Below, piece by piece: positions 9,874-22,098 of a DNA stretch of 64,000 nucleotides. This DNA is from Mycobacterium sp. WUMAC-067 (GTDB lineage: Bacteria; Actinomycetota; Actinomycetes; Mycobacteriales; Mycobacteriaceae). The position numbers and the translations under genes were made by a program. Each line of letters starts with the position of its first letter. Within the stretch, counting starts at the first letter, position 1. The stretch lies in NCBI RefSeq assembly GCF_020217485.1, contig NZ_JAEKMI010000015.1:62001-126000 (forward strand), written 5' to 3'. The notes below the pieces were generated by a model. That model was given only the letters and a program-made list of their open reading frames with translations, was not told the DNA's origin and searched no databases.

Positions 9874-12800
9874 TCATGATTGCTCCTTCACATCTGCGGT
9901 CATGGCCACCAGCACGCGCTTGAACCGTTCGACCAGCGTTTCGATTTTGTCCGCGGTGAACACGTCGGTATCGAATTCGACGCGAAGACCCAGTTCGTGG
10001 CCTGGCGCGACTTGCACCGAAAGCGGGTAGTGGTTGTATTCGCGGTTCGTAAAGCCATTGATCTTCAACTCGGCGACGGCCGACAGCGCGGCGGTGTCGA
10101 TCGGATAGTTCTCGTACACGAACATCGTGTCGAACAACTGGTCGTGTCCCGTTATGCGGTGTATTTCGCTAAGGGCCAGGTGCTGGTGGTCAAGGGTCTT
10201 GGTGTAGGCGCTTTGCAGCTGCTCGAGCAGGTTGGCGGTGGTCGTCTCCGCGCCGATGGTCGCCCGGACCGGGACCGTGTTGATCAACAGACCGACCATC
10301 GATTCCGCGCCGGCCAGGTCGGTCGGCCGCCCGGACACCGCGGTGCCGAACACCACGTCGTGCTGGCCGGTCAGCCACGTCAGCAGCAGCGCCCACGCGG
10401 CCTGCAAGACGGTGCTGACCGTGGTGTGGAACGAGCGCGCCAGCTCGCCCAACGCCTTCGTGGTCTCCGCGGACACTTGGAACGACTCCGCACCGCGCGC
10501 ACCGAGCGCTGGGCGCCCCGGGGGTCCCACCAGGCTGGGAGCGCCGAACCCGTCGAGAACCTCACGCCATGCTGTCTGAGCCGCGCCACGATCCTGTTCG
10601 GACAGCCAGGTGACGAAGCTGCGATACGACGGGGCGGCGGGCAACCGCACGCCGTAATAGCCGGCGAAGATTTCCTGCAGCAGGATCGGCTTCGACCAAC
10701 CGTCGAGCACGATGTGGTGGTTGGTGAGCACGAACCTATACAGATCGTCTGCGGTGCGGATCAAGGCAGCCCGGAAGGGTGGCTGGCCGGCCAGATCGCA
10801 GACCGCGATGCGTTCGGCGGTACACAGCTGCTGGACCTGTTCCTCGACATCGGTACCTGCCGAGCTCAGCTCGACGTACTGCCAGGCCAGCTCCGGATCG
10901 GCGGGCAGGACCTGCACCGGTTCGCCGAAGTCTTCGCGGAAACCGGCCACCAGGTTCGGGTGGCGGGCGACGACGGCCTGCACCGCCTCGCGCAAGCGCT
11001 GCGGATCAAGGGCACCACTGACGGTGATATCGAGCTGCACCGCATACAAGACGTCACTGCCCTGCTCGCTGCCGGCGTAGTACAGCAGGCCCTGCTGCAG
11101 CGGGGTTAGCGGCAACACATCGCCGATCCGGTACCGCTGCGCCAGCTTGTCGATGTCCCGCTGGGTGAGACGGGCTGGCGCGATGTCGGACGGGGTCAAG
11201 CCGCTCCCACCGCCGCGCACGTGCGCGCAGATGCCGGCCAGCGCGTCGAACCACAGCTCGGCGAGCCGGCTGACCTGCTTGTCATGCAGCGCCGAACGCG
11301 CCCAGGTCCAGTTGGCCTGCAGCTGCGGGCCGGCCTCGGTGTCCATCGTGAAGGCGTTGAGCTCCACGGTGTGCGCCAGCGGCATCTCCACTGCGCCCAC
11401 GGCGCCGCCCAGCGAGAAACTGTTCTCGCTGAGCCGCCATAGCTCACTGGAGAGCTCGGCCGCACCACCCAGGCGACCCAGGTAGTTGAAGCCGATCACG
11501 GGGTCGGACCCACCCAGATCGACCTCGGGGGTGAGGTAGCGCAGCAGGCCGTAGGTCACGCCGTCGGGCAGGGCGCGCAGCTGCTCCTTGGCGTCCTTGA
11601 TCGCAGCGCCCAGTGCATCCTCACCGGCTATCACCTGTCCCCAGGACAGGCCGCCGACCGGACCCCCGAAGTTCAGGGCCACCGGGTACTTGGCGGTGAA
11701 CCAGCCCACCGCCCGCGACAAGTCGACGTGCGGGGCGAGCTCCTCCTGGCGGCCGTGGACCTCCACCTCGATGCCGATCGGGGCGGTGACGCTCAAGAAT
11801 TGGGTCCACGCCAGCCCGAACGCGATCAGCAGGATGTCCTGAACCCCGGCATGAAACGCCGCCGGGGCCTCACCGAGCAGCAGGCGCGTCGTCTCGACAT
11901 CCAGCGACACCGACAGTTGGCCGGCGCTGACGTAGGTGTCCTCCGCCTGTACCGGCGGCAGCGCGGCCGGGATCGCCGCCACCTGACGCCACGCCTCGGC
12001 CTGGGCCATCACGTCCGCGCTCTGCGCGTACTCAGCCAACAGCGACGACCACCGGGCAAACGACGTCCCGGTTGCCGGCAGCGCCACCGGCTGGCCACTG
12101 CGGTGCTGGGCCCACGCAATGTTGATGTCTTCCAACAGGATTCGCCACGACACGCCATCGACGGCCAGGTGGTGAATGATCAGCGCCAACTGATTGGTCG
12201 ACTCGGCCCACACCGCGCGCAGCAATGCGCCGGTCTCCGGGTGCAGGCGTGACCGGGCCGCCACCAACGCCTCAGCCGACAGCGCGTCGACGGTGTCCAC
12301 GCAGCCCCCGGCATCTACCGTCCCGGCTTCGGGCACCCACAACGACCAACCGCCGGCGCCGTCGTCGTCGACGCGCAGCCGCAACGTCGCATGGTGGTCC
12401 AGCAACGCCTGCAGGACCACCGTCGCGTCGGCCTGTGCGACACCCGCGGGAGCTTGCAACACCATCGTCTGGTTGAACTGTTCGACCGGACCCTCGACGC
12501 TGTGCAGCCAGCGCATGATCGGGGTGGCGACCACCGACCCGATGCCCTCGTCGACGACGCCGCCCTCGCCGTCGGCCACCACCGTGGCGACCTGCGCGAG
12601 CCGCGCCGCCGTCTGTTCGACGAAAACGTCACGCGGACGGCACATTACGCCGGCCGCGCGGGCACGCGCCACGACTTGCATCGACAGGATGCTGTCGCCG
12701 CCCAGATCGAAGAACGAGTCATCGACACCGACCCGTTGCACACCCAACACCTGGGCATAAATGCCGGCCAGGATTTCCTCGACCGCGCTGGATGGAGCCC

Positions 12801-15800
12801 GGTAACGGTCGACATCGGAGTATTCGGGTGCCGGCAGGGCGCCGACATCGAGTTTGCCGTTGACCGTCAAGGGCAGCGCCTCGAGCACGACGATCGCGGT
12901 CGGCACCATGTAGGTCGGCAACCGTTCACCCAATTGGCTACGGATCTCAGCCGGGTCGGCGGCCCCGGTGATGTAGCCCACCAGCCGCTTGTCGCCGGGG
13001 CGGTCCTCGCGCGCGATCACCGCCACATGACCGACCCCGTCCAAACCGGCGAGGGCCGCCCGGATCTCACCAAGCTCGATGCGGTACCCGCGGATCTTGA
13101 CCTGCTCATCGGCGCGACCGATGTAACGCAGTTGACCATCGGCACCCCAGGACACCAGATCCCCGGTGCGATACATGCGGGCCCCCGGCGCCCCGAACGG
13201 GCACGCCACAAACCGCGTCGAGCTCAACCCCGGCCTGCCCACATACCCGGCGGCCAACCCGGCACCGGCCACGTACAGCTCGCCGACCACCCCGGCGGGG
13301 ACCGGACGCATCCACCCGTCGAGTACGAAGAAGGCAAGGTGGGTCAACGGCAGGCCGATGGGGCTGGCATTGCTGTCGACGTCGCCGTCGACGATCTCGC
13401 GGAACGAGGCGTGCACGGTCGTCTCGGTGATGCCATACAGATTGATCAGACGCGGCAGTCCGGGATGATGGTTCAGCCACGTCTGCAGACGCTGGGGTTC
13501 GAGCGCCTCGCCACCGAACACCACCGCCTGCAACTTCAGCTGTTGACCCAGCTCCGGGGCGAGCCCATCAGCGGTCTGCAGCGCATAAAACGCGGACGGC
13601 GTCTGGCTCAACACGTTGACCTGTTCACGAACCAGCAAGGCGTGCAACTCTTCTGGCGAACGCACTACCGAATCGGGCACCATCACCAGCCGCCCGCCAT
13701 ACAACAGCGAACCGAAGATCTCCCACACCGCGAAGTCAAACGCCAACGAATGACACTGTGTCCACACCTGTCCCAACGTCAACTGGGCGTCCAGCGAATC
13801 CAGCAACTGGGTGACGTTGTGGTGAGGCACCGCAACACCTTTGGGTGTCCCGGTCGTGCCCGAGGTGTAAATGATGTAGGCGATATTGTCCGCGGCCGGC
13901 GCCGCCAACGGCGTCTCGGGCTGGGCGGCCACCGCAGGGTCGTCGATGTCGATGAGCGCCAGGCCCGACCCCTCCAGCCGTGACCGCATGTCCGGGTTGG
14001 TGACCACCGCGATAGGCGCAGAGTCGCCCAACACGAACTCCATCCGCGCCGCCGGCAACGTCGGATCGATCGGCACATACGCGGCACCGGTTTTGAGCAC
14101 AGCCAGCATCGCCACCACCGCCTCAGGCGTGCGCGGAAGCAACAGGGCCACAGCCGTACCCGGGGCCGCACCCTGCGCAATCAGCAAGTGCGCCAACCGA
14201 TTAGCGGACTTCTCCACCTCGCGGTAAGTCCATGAGCGATCCCCATAGCTGATCGCCACCGCCCCCGGGTCGCGGACCGCCGCCTGAGCGGCGAACAATT
14301 CGGGGATCGAGACCGCGGACATCTCCGGCTCGGCCAGCACCGCCCGATTTCCCCACTCGTCGAGGCGGTCGTGCTCGCTCCGGTCGAGCAGATCGATCGA
14401 CGACAACCGCCGGGCGGGATCGGCGATCATCGCCACCGGCGCCCGCCGCAGCCGGTCGATCAGCGTGTCGATGGCCGCACGGCTAAATGCGTCCGTGTCG
14501 AATTCGACGCGAACACTCAGTTCGTGGCCCGGCGTCGCCACCACCGAAAGCGGATAGTGGTTGAATTCGCGGCTGTCGAACGCGGTAACGGCCAGGTCGT
14601 CGGCGCCCAACAGGGCACTGGCGTCGATCGGATAGTTCTCGTACAGGAACAGCGTGTCGAACAGCCGATCGTGGCCGGTGGCGCGGTGGATCTCGGGGAG
14701 AGCCAGATACTCGTACTCGAGGGTTTCGTTGTGGACGCGCTGCAGCTGCTCCAGCAGATCGGCGACTGTGGTCCGGGTGGTGGTGTTGGCCCGCACCGGC
14801 ACCGTGTTGATCATCAGGCCCACAATGGATTCCGAGCCGATCAGCTCGGTCGGCCTACCGGAGACCGCGGTGCCGAACGCCACATCATGCTGACCGGTGA
14901 GCCACATCAGCAGCTGCGCCCATGCGCCCTGCAACACGGTGCTCACGGTGGTGTGGCACACGCGGGCCAACTCGGTCAGGGCGGCGGTGGTCTCGGCGGA
15001 CATCCGGAAGGATGCAACGTCGTGGCGCCCTACCTGGCCGGGCGTGCTCACCAATGTCGGGGTCTCGAAACCCGCCATCACGTCGCGCCAAGCCGCCTGC
15101 GCCGCACTGCGATCCTGCCGATCCAGCCAGCTGACGAAGCTGCGGTACGACGGGGCCGCGGGCAGTCGCTCGCCGTAGTAGCGGCCGAACACCTCCCGCA
15201 TCAGGATCGGCAGCGACCAGCCATCGGCCACGATGTGGTGAATGGTGAGCACCAACCGGTATTGGTCTTCTGCGATGCGGATCAACGCCGCGCGGAACGT
15301 CGGCTTGTCAGCCAGGTCGCAGACCGCGGCGCGCTCAGCGGCACACAGGCGTTCGACCTGCCGATCGGCGTCCCCGCCCGCGGGGTCCAGCTCGACGTCC
15401 TGCCACGCGATCACCGGGTTGGCCGGGATGACCTGCACCGGCTCACCGAAGTCTTCGCGGAACCGGGCCACCAGGTTGGGATGGCGGTTGACCACCGCCT
15501 GCACGGCCTCGCGCAGGCGGTGCGCATCGAGGGAGCCGTTGACCGTCATACCGAGCTGCACGGTGTACAGGTCGTGCAGATCCGGCGCGAAGCTGGTGTG
15601 GAACAGCAGACCCTGCTGCACCGGGGTCAGCGGCAGCACGTCCACGACATCGCCGTGCGCGCAGAGTTCGTCGATCTGCCGCTGGCTGAGGCGGGCAGGA
15701 GCGATATCGGACGGGGTAAGCCCGCCGCCCCCGGCTTTGACGTGCGCGCAAATACCGGCCAGGGCCTCAAACCACAACTGGCTCAGCCGGCTGACCTGAT

Positions 15801-18800
15801 CGTCTTTCAGCGCCGAGCGCGCCCACGTCCAGTTCGCCTGCAGCTGGGGTCCGGCCTCGGTGTCGATGGTGCCGGCATTGAGCTCCACCGTGTGCGCCAA
15901 CGGCAGGGGCACCGCCGCAGCCACACCCGCGAACGACAGACTGTCCGCGTTGACCCGCCACAACTCGCCGGGCAGGTCGGCACCACCACCGAGACGGCCC
16001 AGGTAGTTGAACCCGATCGTCGGGTCAGACCCACCGAGCTCAACCTCAGAGTTCAGGTAGCGCAGCAGACCATAGGTCAGTGGATCGGGCAGGGCGCGCA
16101 GCTGCTCCTTGGCGTCCTTGATCAGAGCGCCCAGCGCGTCCTCACCGGTGACCACCTGCGCCCACGACAGGCCACCGGCCGTCACCGCGACCGGATATTT
16201 GGTGGTGAACCAGCCCACCGTGCGCGACAGGTCGACAGAGGGTGCCAGCTCCTCCTGGCGCCCGTGACCCTCGACGTCGATACCGATCGGCACGGCCGCG
16301 CCGGTGCCGAGAAACTCCGCGAACGCCAGCCCGAAGGCGATCAGCAAGATATCGCCGACCCCGGCGTGGAAGGCCGCCGGCACCTCGCCCAGCAGCAGAC
16401 GGGTTGTCTCGACATCCAGCGACGCCGAGAGCTGGCCCGCGGACTGGTAGGTGTCCACCTCGGGTTGCACCGCCGGCAGCGCGGCCGGTGTTGCCGCCAC
16501 CTGTCGCCACGTCGCGGCCTGCGCCACCACCTCGGCGCGGCGCGCATGCTCGGCAAGCAGCGCCGACCACCGCGCGAACGATGTCCCGCCTGCGGGCAAT
16601 GCCACGGGCTGGCCACCGTGATGCTGTGCCCAGGCGATGTTGAGGTCTTCCAACAGGATTCGCCACGACACTCCGTCCACGGCCAGGTGATGAATGATCA
16701 ATGCCAGCTGGCCGGTGGACGTCGCCCACACCGCGCGGAGCATCAGTCCCGCCCCAGGGTTCAACCGCGACCGGGCCTGTGCCAGCGCCTCATTCGACAA
16801 CGCATCGACGGTATGCAGGCATCCGCCCGCGTCCACCGGCCCAGCTTCGGGTACCTCCAGCGACCAGCCGCCGGCGCCGTCGTCGTCGATGCGCAGCCGC
16901 AACATCGCATGCCGATCGAGCAACGCCTGAAGGACAACCGACACGTCGGCTTCGGTCACACCCGCCGGAGCGGCGACCACCATGGTCTGGTTGAACTCGT
17001 CGATCGGGCCCTCGACGCCGCGCAGGCAGCACATGATCGGGGTGGCCACCACCGGGCCGATGCCCTCGTCGACGACGCCGGCTTCGCCATTGGCCACCGT
17101 CGCGACCCGCGCCAGTCGCGCCACCGTCTGTTCGACGAAAACGTCACGCGGGCGGCACATTACGCCGGCTGCCCGCGCGCGGGCCACGACCTGCATCGAC
17201 AGGATGCTGTCGCCGCCGAGGTCGAAGAACGAGTCATCGACCCCTACCCGCTGAACCCCGAGGACTTGGGCGTAGATGTCGGCCAGGATTCCTTCGACCG
17301 CGTCGGCCGGCGCCCGGTACTCACCGGCGGTGAATTCGGGTGCGGGCAAGGCGCGCTTGTCGAGTTTGCCGTTGGCCGTCAACGGGATTGCCGGCAGCAC
17401 GACCACTGCGGCGGGGACCATGTAGGCGGGGAGGCGTTCGGCCAGTGCTGCGCGGATCTCGGTCGGGTCGGCGGTGCCGGTGATGTAACCCACCAGCTGC
17501 CGGATGCCGGGGCGGTCCTCGCGGGCGATGACCGCCGCCTGGTCCACTCCATCGAGCGCGGCCAGGGCGACCTGGATTTCGCCGACTTCGACGCGGTACC
17601 CGCGGATCTTGACCTGCTCGTCGGCGCGGCCCAGGTGTCGCAGCTGCCCGTCCGTACCCCAGGAGACCAGATCGCCGGTGCGATACATGCGTGTCCCGGG
17701 GGCCCCGAACGGGCACGCCACAAACCGCGACGCGGTCAAACCGGCACGCCGCACATATCCGAGTCCCACGCCGCGCCCGGCCAGGTACAGCTCACCGACC
17801 ACCCCGGCCGGCACCGGCTGCAGCCACTTGTCGAGCACGAACATCGCCGCCCCGGGTATCGGCGACCCGATCGGCACCAGACCCGGTCCGGGCTTCAGCG
17901 GCGTACTCATCGACGCACACACCGTCGCCTCGGTCGGGCCGTAGGCATTGATCATCACCCGCCCGGGTGTCGCCCAACGATCCACGACGTCGGTCGGGCA
18001 GGCCTCACCGCCCACCACCAACGCCGTCGACTCCAACCCCTCCGGTGACAGCAGCGCCACTGACGACGGAATCTGCGCCAGCACGCTGACGTGTTCCGCG
18101 ACCAGCAACGCGTGGAGATCTTCCGGGGAGCCGGCGACTGACTCCGGCACCACCAGCAGCCGTCGACCCCGCAGCAGCGCACCCCAGATATCCCATACCG
18201 ATAAGTCGAAGGCCGAGGAGTAGCACTGCGCCCACACCCCACCGGGCGGCAGGCGTTCGTCGAGCGCCTCGATCAGCCAAGTGACGTTGTGGTGCGTGAT
18301 GGCAACGCCTTTGGGTGTTCCGGTGGTACCGGAGGTGTAGATGATGTAGGCGACATTTTCGGGGGCGGGATTCGGAAGTGGGGTGCCGGGCTGGGCCTCG
18401 ATGGCGGGATCGTGGGCATCGATGACCGGCAGGTCGGATTTGTCCAGCCGTGAGCGCAGCTCGGCGGTGGTGATCACGGCGGTCGGTGCGGCATCGGCAA
18501 GCACGAACTCCATCCGCGCCGACGCATGCGCCGGGTCGACCGGCAGATACGCGGCCCCGGTCTTGAGCACGGCCAGCATCGCCACGACCGCGTCAGTGCA
18601 CCGGGGGAATAGCAGCGCTACACACTGCCCTGGGCCGACCCCACGAGCGGCCAGAAGATGCGCCAGCCGGTTCGCGGCCTCATCGAGTTCCCGATACGTC
18701 ATGGCGCGGCCGTCGAAGGTCACCGCTACCGCCTCGGGGGTGCGCTCGGCGTGCTCGGTGAACACCACCGGAATCGACACCGGCGCGGTGACCGGCTGGG

Positions 18801-20154
18801 TTAACGCCGCGCGATGCGACCACGTATCGAGCCGGCCGTTTTCTTCCTCATCGAGGATTTCGATCGAGGAGATCGGCCGTTGCGGATCGGCGGTCATTTC
18901 CATCAGCACCTGCTGGAGGCGTGCCGCCAGGTAGGGAACGCCGAAGCTCGAATAGGGCTGTCCGGCGCCCGCCGTGCTGAGAAACAGTTGATCACTGGCC
19001 CCGATGAAGAACAGTCCGAAGTGCCCGGCGGGGCCGTTGTTGGTGTAGGTCGCGGTTGCTGGAGCGCCTCCGAGCTCCAGGGTCAATCGAGACGGGATGA
19101 AATTGACGCCGACCCTGTGCGCTGGCTCTCTCAGGCTGCGAGAGCCGTCTTCACCGTCGAGCCGGTGCACCGGAAACCGCTGATGCTTCAGCAATTCCCG
19201 GATCTGTATGTCAACGTGCTGACAGAAATCGGCGACCGTTGTCTCCGGTGACGTCTGCAAGACCAGGGGCACAACTCCGGCGAGCATCCCCGGGAGCGTC
19301 TTCGACTCGGGACGTACCCGCCGGCTGACCGGGAAATCCAGTGCCACCTCCGAACCGCTTCCCGACCATGCATGCACCACGAGCGCGCATGCCGCTGTGA
19401 TGACCGAGTAGCGACGGATGCGCAGCTTCTTGGACAGTTCTTGCATGCGGCCGACGGCAGTCGCATCAAATTGAACTGACGCCGACGGCGAACACGAGTC
19501 CCTGACGGCGTTGGTTTGGGGGAGCTGATAGTCCTGTCCGCTCTCCGACGGAAGGTTCTTGCGCCAGTACGCTTCGTCTTCCAGATAGTCGGTGGATCCT
19601 TCGTATCCCGACTCGAGATCAACCAAATCTTGCGCCGAGCCGAAATAGGCGTCGGGGACAGGCATTCCAGCCACGATCGCCGAATAGATGGTGGCAACCC
19701 GACGCGACACCAGCGCCATGCCCAATCCGTCTAACACGATGTGGTGGCAGCAGCCGAACAAATAAAACTCCTCGGCCTGCGTCTGGAACAGGACGAATCT
19801 GAGCAGCTGGCCGTTCAACGCCATCGGCGTGCGCTGGATGGAGGAAGCCCTCCGGCGGACGTCCAGCAGGGGATCGAATGAGCCGGTCAGGTCATGAAAC
19901 TCGAGCTCGATGTGCGGGCAGTCGATCGGCTTTTGGAGGACCTGGCCATCGATCTCGAAGAATGAAACCCGGATTGGCTCGGCTTCCGCCACCGCTTGGC
20001 GGATCGCCCGCTCGAGGACACCACGCCGTATCGTGCCGTCGATCTTTATCAACAGGCCGAGCTGCCAATCTGTACCGGCATGGCCCGATTCCTGCGAGAG
20101 CCAGATGTCTAGTTGTCCGCGTGTCAGCGGTAACGCCAGGCCATCACGCCCCAT
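9874..20154 (-). CDS. mps1-like: two-module NRPS with Mps1 architecture (glycopeptidolipid-type)
   Basis: The 3426-aa synthetase has the order C1 (about 1-445, HHIVLDG), A1 (about 465-975, [14 protein letters not shown]), T1 ([11 protein letters not shown] near 1000), E1 ([10 protein letters not shown]), C2 (HHIVADGW), A2, T2, E2 ([10 protein letters not shown]) and a terminal C3 (NHHIVLDGW). There is no TE or reductase domain. Length and C-A-T-E-C-A-T-E-C plan match mycobacterial Mps1 (about 3436 aa as I recall), which makes acyl-D-Phe-D-alloThr and passes it to Mps2. By-eye specificity codes: A1 DLWAVGAVC (Phe-like, weak) and A2 DFWSVGLVH (close to Thr DFWNIGMVH). Both E domains imply D-residues. 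The ATG at 20154 has GGGGGAG just upstream; a GTG at 20178 is the alternative. No mps2, mbtH or gap gene is adjacent, which is odd. Confidence 0.9.
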   Translation of the reverse strand: MGRDGLALPLTRGQLDIWLSQESGHAGTDWQLGLLIKIDGTIRRGVLERAIRQAVAEAEPIRVSFFEIDGQVLQKPIDCPHIELEFHDLTGSFDPLLDVRRRASSIQRTPMALNGQLLRFVLFQTQAEEFYLFGCCHHIVLDGLGMALVSRRVATIYSAIVAGMPVPDAYFGSAQDLVDLESGYEGSTDYLEDEAYWRKNLPSESGQDYQLPQTNAVRDSCSPSASVQFDATAVGRMQELSKKLRIRRYSVITAACALVVHAWSGSGSEVALDFPVSRRVRPESKTLPGMLAGVVPLVLQTSPETTVADFCQHVDIQIRELLKHQRFPVHRLDGEDGSRSLREPAHRVGVNFIPSRLTLELGGAPATATYTNNGPAGHFGLFFIGASDQLFLSTAGAGQPYSSFGVPYLAARLQQVLMEMTADPQRPISSIEILDEEENGRLDTWSHRAALTQPVTAPVSIPVVFTEHAERTPEAVAVTFDGRAMTYRELDEAANRLAHLLAARGVGPGQCVALLFPRCTDAVVAMLAVLKTGAAYLPVDPAHASARMEFVLADAAPTAVITTAELRSRLDKSDLPVIDAHDPAIEAQPGTPLPNPAPENVAYIIYTSGTTGTPKGVAITHHNVTWLIEALDERLPPGGVWAQCYSSAFDLSVWDIWGALLRGRRLLVVPESVAGSPEDLHALLVAEHVSVLAQIPSSVALLSPEGLESTALVVGGEACPTDVVDRWATPGRVMINAYGPTEATVCASMSTPLKPGPGLVPIGSPIPGAAMFVLDKWLQPVPAGVVGELYLAGRGVGLGYVRRAGLTASRFVACPFGAPGTRMYRTGDLVSWGTDGQLRHLGRADEQVKIRGYRVEVGEIQVALAALDGVDQAAVIAREDRPGIRQLVGYITGTADPTEIRAALAERLPAYMVPAAVVVLPAIPLTANGKLDKRALPAPEFTAGEYRAPADAVEGILADIYAQVLGVQRVGVDDSFFDLGGDSILSMQVVARARAAGVMCRPRDVFVEQTVARLARVATVANGEAGVVDEGIGPVVATPIMCCLRGVEGPIDEFNQTMVVAAPAGVTEADVSVVLQALLDRHAMLRLRIDDDGAGGWSLEVPEAGPVDAGGCLHTVDALSNEALAQARSRLNPGAGLMLRAVWATSTGQLALIIHHLAVDGVSWRILLEDLNIAWAQHHGGQPVALPAGGTSFARWSALLAEHARRAEVVAQAATWRQVAATPAALPAVQPEVDTYQSAGQLSASLDVETTRLLLGEVPAAFHAGVGDILLIAFGLAFAEFLGTGAAVPIGIDVEGHGRQEELAPSVDLSRTVGWFTTKYPVAVTAGGLSWAQVVTGEDALGALIKDAKEQLRALPDPLTYGLLRYLNSEVELGGSDPTIGFNYLGRLGGGADLPGELWRVNADSLSFAGVAAAVPLPLAHTVELNAGTIDTEAGPQLQANWTWARSALKDDQVSRLSQLWFEALAGICAHVKAGGGGLTPSDIAPARLSQRQIDELCAHGDVVDVLPLTPVQQGLLFHTSFAPDLHDLYTVQLGMTVNGSLDAHRLREAVQAVVNRHPNLVARFREDFGEPVQVIPANPVIAWQDVELDPAGGDADRQVERLCAAERAAVCDLADKPTFRAALIRIAEDQYRLVLTIHHIVADGWSLPILMREVFGRYYGERLPAAPSYRSFVSWLDRQDRSAAQAAWRDVMAGFETPTLVSTPGQVGRHDVASFRMSAETTAALTELARVCHTTVSTVLQGAWAQLLMWLTGQHDVAFGTAVSGRPTELIGSESIVGLMINTVPVRANTTTRTTVADLLEQLQRVHNETLEYEYLALPEIHRATGHDRLFDTLFLYENYPIDASALLGADDLAVTAFDSREFNHYPLSVVATPGHELSVRVEFDTDAFSRAAIDTLIDRLRRAPVAMIADPARRLSSIDLLDRSEHDRLDEWGNRAVLAEPEMSAVSIPELFAAQAAVRDPGAVAISYGDRSWTYREVEKSANRLAHLLIAQGAAPGTAVALLLPRTPEAVVAMLAVLKTGAAYVPIDPTLPAARMEFVLGDSAPIAVVTNPDMRSRLEGSGLALIDIDDPAVAAQPETPLAAPAADNIAYIIYTSGTTGTPKGVAVPHHNVTQLLDSLDAQLTLGQVWTQCHSLAFDFAVWEIFGSLLYGGRLVMVPDSVVRSPEELHALLVREQVNVLSQTPSAFYALQTADGLAPELGQQLKLQAVVFGGEALEPQRLQTWLNHHPGLPRLINLYGITETTVHASFREIVDGDVDSNASPIGLPLTHLAFFVLDGWMRPVPAGVVGELYVAGAGLAAGYVGRPGLSSTRFVACPFGAPGARMYRTGDLVSWGADGQLRYIGRADEQVKIRGYRIELGEIRAALAGLDGVGHVAVIAREDRPGDKRLVGYITGAADPAEIRSQLGERLPTYMVPTAIVVLEALPLTVNGKLDVGALPAPEYSDVDRYRAPSSAVEEILAGIYAQVLGVQRVGVDDSFFDLGGDSILSMQVVARARAAGVMCRPRDVFVEQTAARLAQVATVVADGEGGVVDEGIGSVVATPIMRWLHSVEGPVEQFNQTMVLQAPAGVAQADATVVLQALLDHHATLRLRVDDDGAGGWSLWVPEAGTVDAGGCVDTVDALSAEALVAARSRLHPETGALLRAVWAESTNQLALIIHHLAVDGVSWRILLEDINIAWAQHRSGQPVALPATGTSFARWSSLLAEYAQSADVMAQAEAWRQVAAIPAALPPVQAEDTYVSAGQLSVSLDVETTRLLLGEAPAAFHAGVQDILLIAFGLAWTQFLSVTAPIGIEVEVHGRQEELAPHVDLSRAVGWFTAKYPVALNFGGPVGGLSWGQVIAGEDALGAAIKDAKEQLRALPDGVTYGLLRYLTPEVDLGGSDPVIGFNYLGRLGGAAELSSELWRLSENSFSLGGAVGAVEMPLAHTVELNAFTMDTEAGPQLQANWTWARSALHDKQVSRLAELWFDALAGICAHVRGGGSGLTPSDIAPARLTQRDIDKLAQRYRIGDVLPLTPLQQGLLYYAGSEQGSDVLYAVQLDITVSGALDPQRLREAVQAVVARHPNLVAGFREDFGEPVQVLPADPELAWQYVELSSAGTDVEEQVQQLCTAERIAVCDLAGQPPFRAALIRTADDLYRFVLTNHHIVLDGWSKPILLQEIFAGYYGVRLPAAPSYRSFVTWLSEQDRGAAQTAWREVLDGFGAPSLVGPPGRPALGARGAESFQVSAETTKALGELARSFHTTVSTVLQAAWALLLTWLTGQHDVVFGTAVSGRPTDLAGAESMVGLLINTVPVRATIGAETTTANLLEQLQSAYTKTLDHQHLALSEIHRITGHDQLFDTMFVYENYPIDTAALSAVAELKINGFTNREYNHYPLSVQVAPGHELGLRVEFDTDVFTADKIETLVERFKRVLVAMTADVKEQS

Positions 20155-20824
20155 CGACTCCCCCAGAGCTCCACCCACTCGCCCCGCTTACCCGAGTGGT
20201 TACCGGTCAAAATCCTGCCCGTCGTCTGCCCGTCGCGCAGAGATTTCGGCCGAATGTCCGGCCAATTTTTGTTCGATGTGATGCAGGCACGCGCGCGTCG
20301 GCTCCCGCGGCGACCATCCGCCACCCAACTGGAACACCGCCGACGGCCGGCCACAGGCCGCGCGCCCAGTGGCGGGGACACCTCGTTGGACGAGGTTCTC
20401 AGGCGGCCGTCGTGATGCGTGAATCCGGTTGAAGGGCCAGCGAATTGGGATCGAGACCGAAGCGCGGACCGGCCGAACACGAGCTGGTGATCGAACAGGT
20501 ATGCGCCTTGGCGTGGCCAGGCGTCTGGCGGTGGCGCGGGGTGAACGATCAGCTGATCGGGCGGCCGGACTTGGGCGCCACATGGCCCCGAGAGCCCGAC
20601 GCGCGTCTTGTTTCCGGATCGGTCTAACGGTTGCCAACCGTGCCGGGAGGTAACAGTGTCGCAGCGGATCGGCGATTTTGCCAACGCGCGCGGCGGACCG
20701 CGGTTAAACTCCCTTCGATTCGGGGGATTTACCGCCGGCGATGCACCTGATCTCGGGCGATCAACGTGGAGCGCAGGCACCGGTAGGACGTGGGTGTTGA
20801 GTTTCGCCATTGGGAGGGGCGTCA
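20155..20824. other. intergenic region between NRPS and unknown gene
   Basis: A 670-bp divergent spacer must contain promoters for both directions. I see no RNA gene or recognised operator. A perfect 14-bp palindrome CGATCAGCTGATCG lies at about 20546-20559. A short open frame on the plus strand (20445-20627) has plausible codon use but no recognised match. It could be a gene remnant. Confidence 0.4.
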
Positions 20825-21598
20825 ATGAACCGACGATCGGACTATGTCTTCACTGAACTCAGCTACCACACGGACGACTGCGTTCCGGTAATCCAACAAT
20901 ACCTTGACTTTCTGGTCCGAGGCGACGGCCGAAAAGCTCATTGCCCATTTACCGAAACGATGCTCGGAAAACGCCAATTCTACTATGATACGAGTAATTT
21001 TCTCCTGGATGAGGAGGAATTTTTCCGGGCTATAGCGGAGATGCGTGAATTTCACGCTAGACATTCTGATCGTTATTTGGTTGTCGGGGTGGCGTACCAG
21101 AATGTCGAAAACTTCTTGGAAGCGGTCGCCGCCCAGGGTGAAGTGTGGCGGCAGAAATTGAGACTTGAGCTCATAGCTGCTGGTCTGACGATTGCGTGGA
21201 CGCATCCGAAAAATCCACTCGGTACCCACACAGATCGCGATAAGCCTGTCGAGCCCCTTTGGGTGAGCGATATTCCACTTCTTATGCTCAGGAATCTCGA
21301 CAAGGGCGATGAACCGTTCATGGTGAGCGCCGATTCCAAGTCAGCGTTCGTGCTGGGCATGAAGTATAACGAAACGATACCTATCGAAATACGTCCTGCC
21401 GCGATAAACCCGCAGCTGCAACCGCACTATAAGCTGACTGCCCTGGCGGATCTCATGAACCATGTTCGACTTTCCTCCGTCCGATCGGTATCAGCCGATT
21501 TGGCCGGAGACCTCACGGTCGTCATGAAAAGCGGAAAGACCTACGCGCATGCGTGGAGTCCCGAGCCCGCGATATCGGAGGAAATGCAAAATGCGTGA
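20825..21598 (+). CDS. protein of unknown function next to NRPS
   Basis: The 257-aa protein is not recognised. It starts MNRRSDYVFTELSYHTDD with a strong GGGAGGGG ribosome-binding site 5 bp before the ATG. It has no signal peptide or membrane span. It is acidic and rich in aromatic and His residues, with segments such as GVAYQNVENFLEAVAAQGE, WTHPKNPLGTHTDRDKP and DSKSAFVLGMKYNETIPIE. The base composition is clearly more AT-rich than the flanking core (codons such as aat, ttt, ata), which suggests foreign origin. Its place between a lipopeptide NRPS and a desaturase suggests a tailoring or acyl/aminoacyl-handling role, but this is context only. Confidence 0.7.
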   Translation: MNRRSDYVFTELSYHTDDCVPVIQQYLDFLVRGDGRKAHCPFTETMLGKRQFYYDTSNFLLDEEEFFRAIAEMREFHARHSDRYLVVGVAYQNVENFLEAVAAQGEVWRQKLRLELIAAGLTIAWTHPKNPLGTHTDRDKPVEPLWVSDIPLLMLRNLDKGDEPFMVSADSKSAFVLGMKYNETIPIEIRPAAINPQLQPHYKLTALADLMNHVRLSSVRSVSADLAGDLTVVMKSGKTYAHAWSPEPAISEEMQNA

Positions 21599-22098
21599 GC
21601 TTGCGAGCACCCGGACTGACGACAGGCGGGAATGCCCCTCTATCTGAAGTGATCAACGTTGGGGGCAGGAAAGCTTAACAACTTCGACTCGAGGGGAGCG
21701 CGGGGCGACTACATCTGGAAAACAACAATGAACGCAGCCTTCCGGCAGTGGTGACGTTGCTTTTCGGCGACTAGATAACAAATATTTACGCTGGTGAACA
21801 TTCCGGTTTATCAGGTGAACATGTCCGCGACATCACATTTCCCATGGACAGAGGGAGACTCGATTGGATCTGCGCTGCAAGAAGTTCGAGAATGTACCCA
21901 CGCTTAACCGCGTGGATTCGCGCGGACTTACGCATGACCGCGCATTTATTGTGCTCACCCGGTTGACGAAATCGGCACATAGTTTATTGCGCGAATAAAC
22001 ATGACGGGCAAAGTCGAAACAAGGTGGTGCCACATGGATTTCTACGCAGTTCGTCGGCGGCGTGTTCCTAGCCGGGGGTCTTGGTGACAGGGGTCGAA
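21599..22098. other. AT-rich intergenic region
   Basis: 500 bp with no convincing coding frame on either strand. AT content is raised (for example 21770-21990) relative to the window. It probably holds the desaturase promoter. No hairpin followed by a T-run and no known regulatory motif was recognised. Confidence 0.5.

Noticed and set aside
14371..18048. A 1225-codon open frame antisense to the NRPS
   Set aside because: It mirrors the NRPS on the opposite strand, is rich in His/Arg/Gln/Gly and has no domain; the NRPS motifs explain the DNA.
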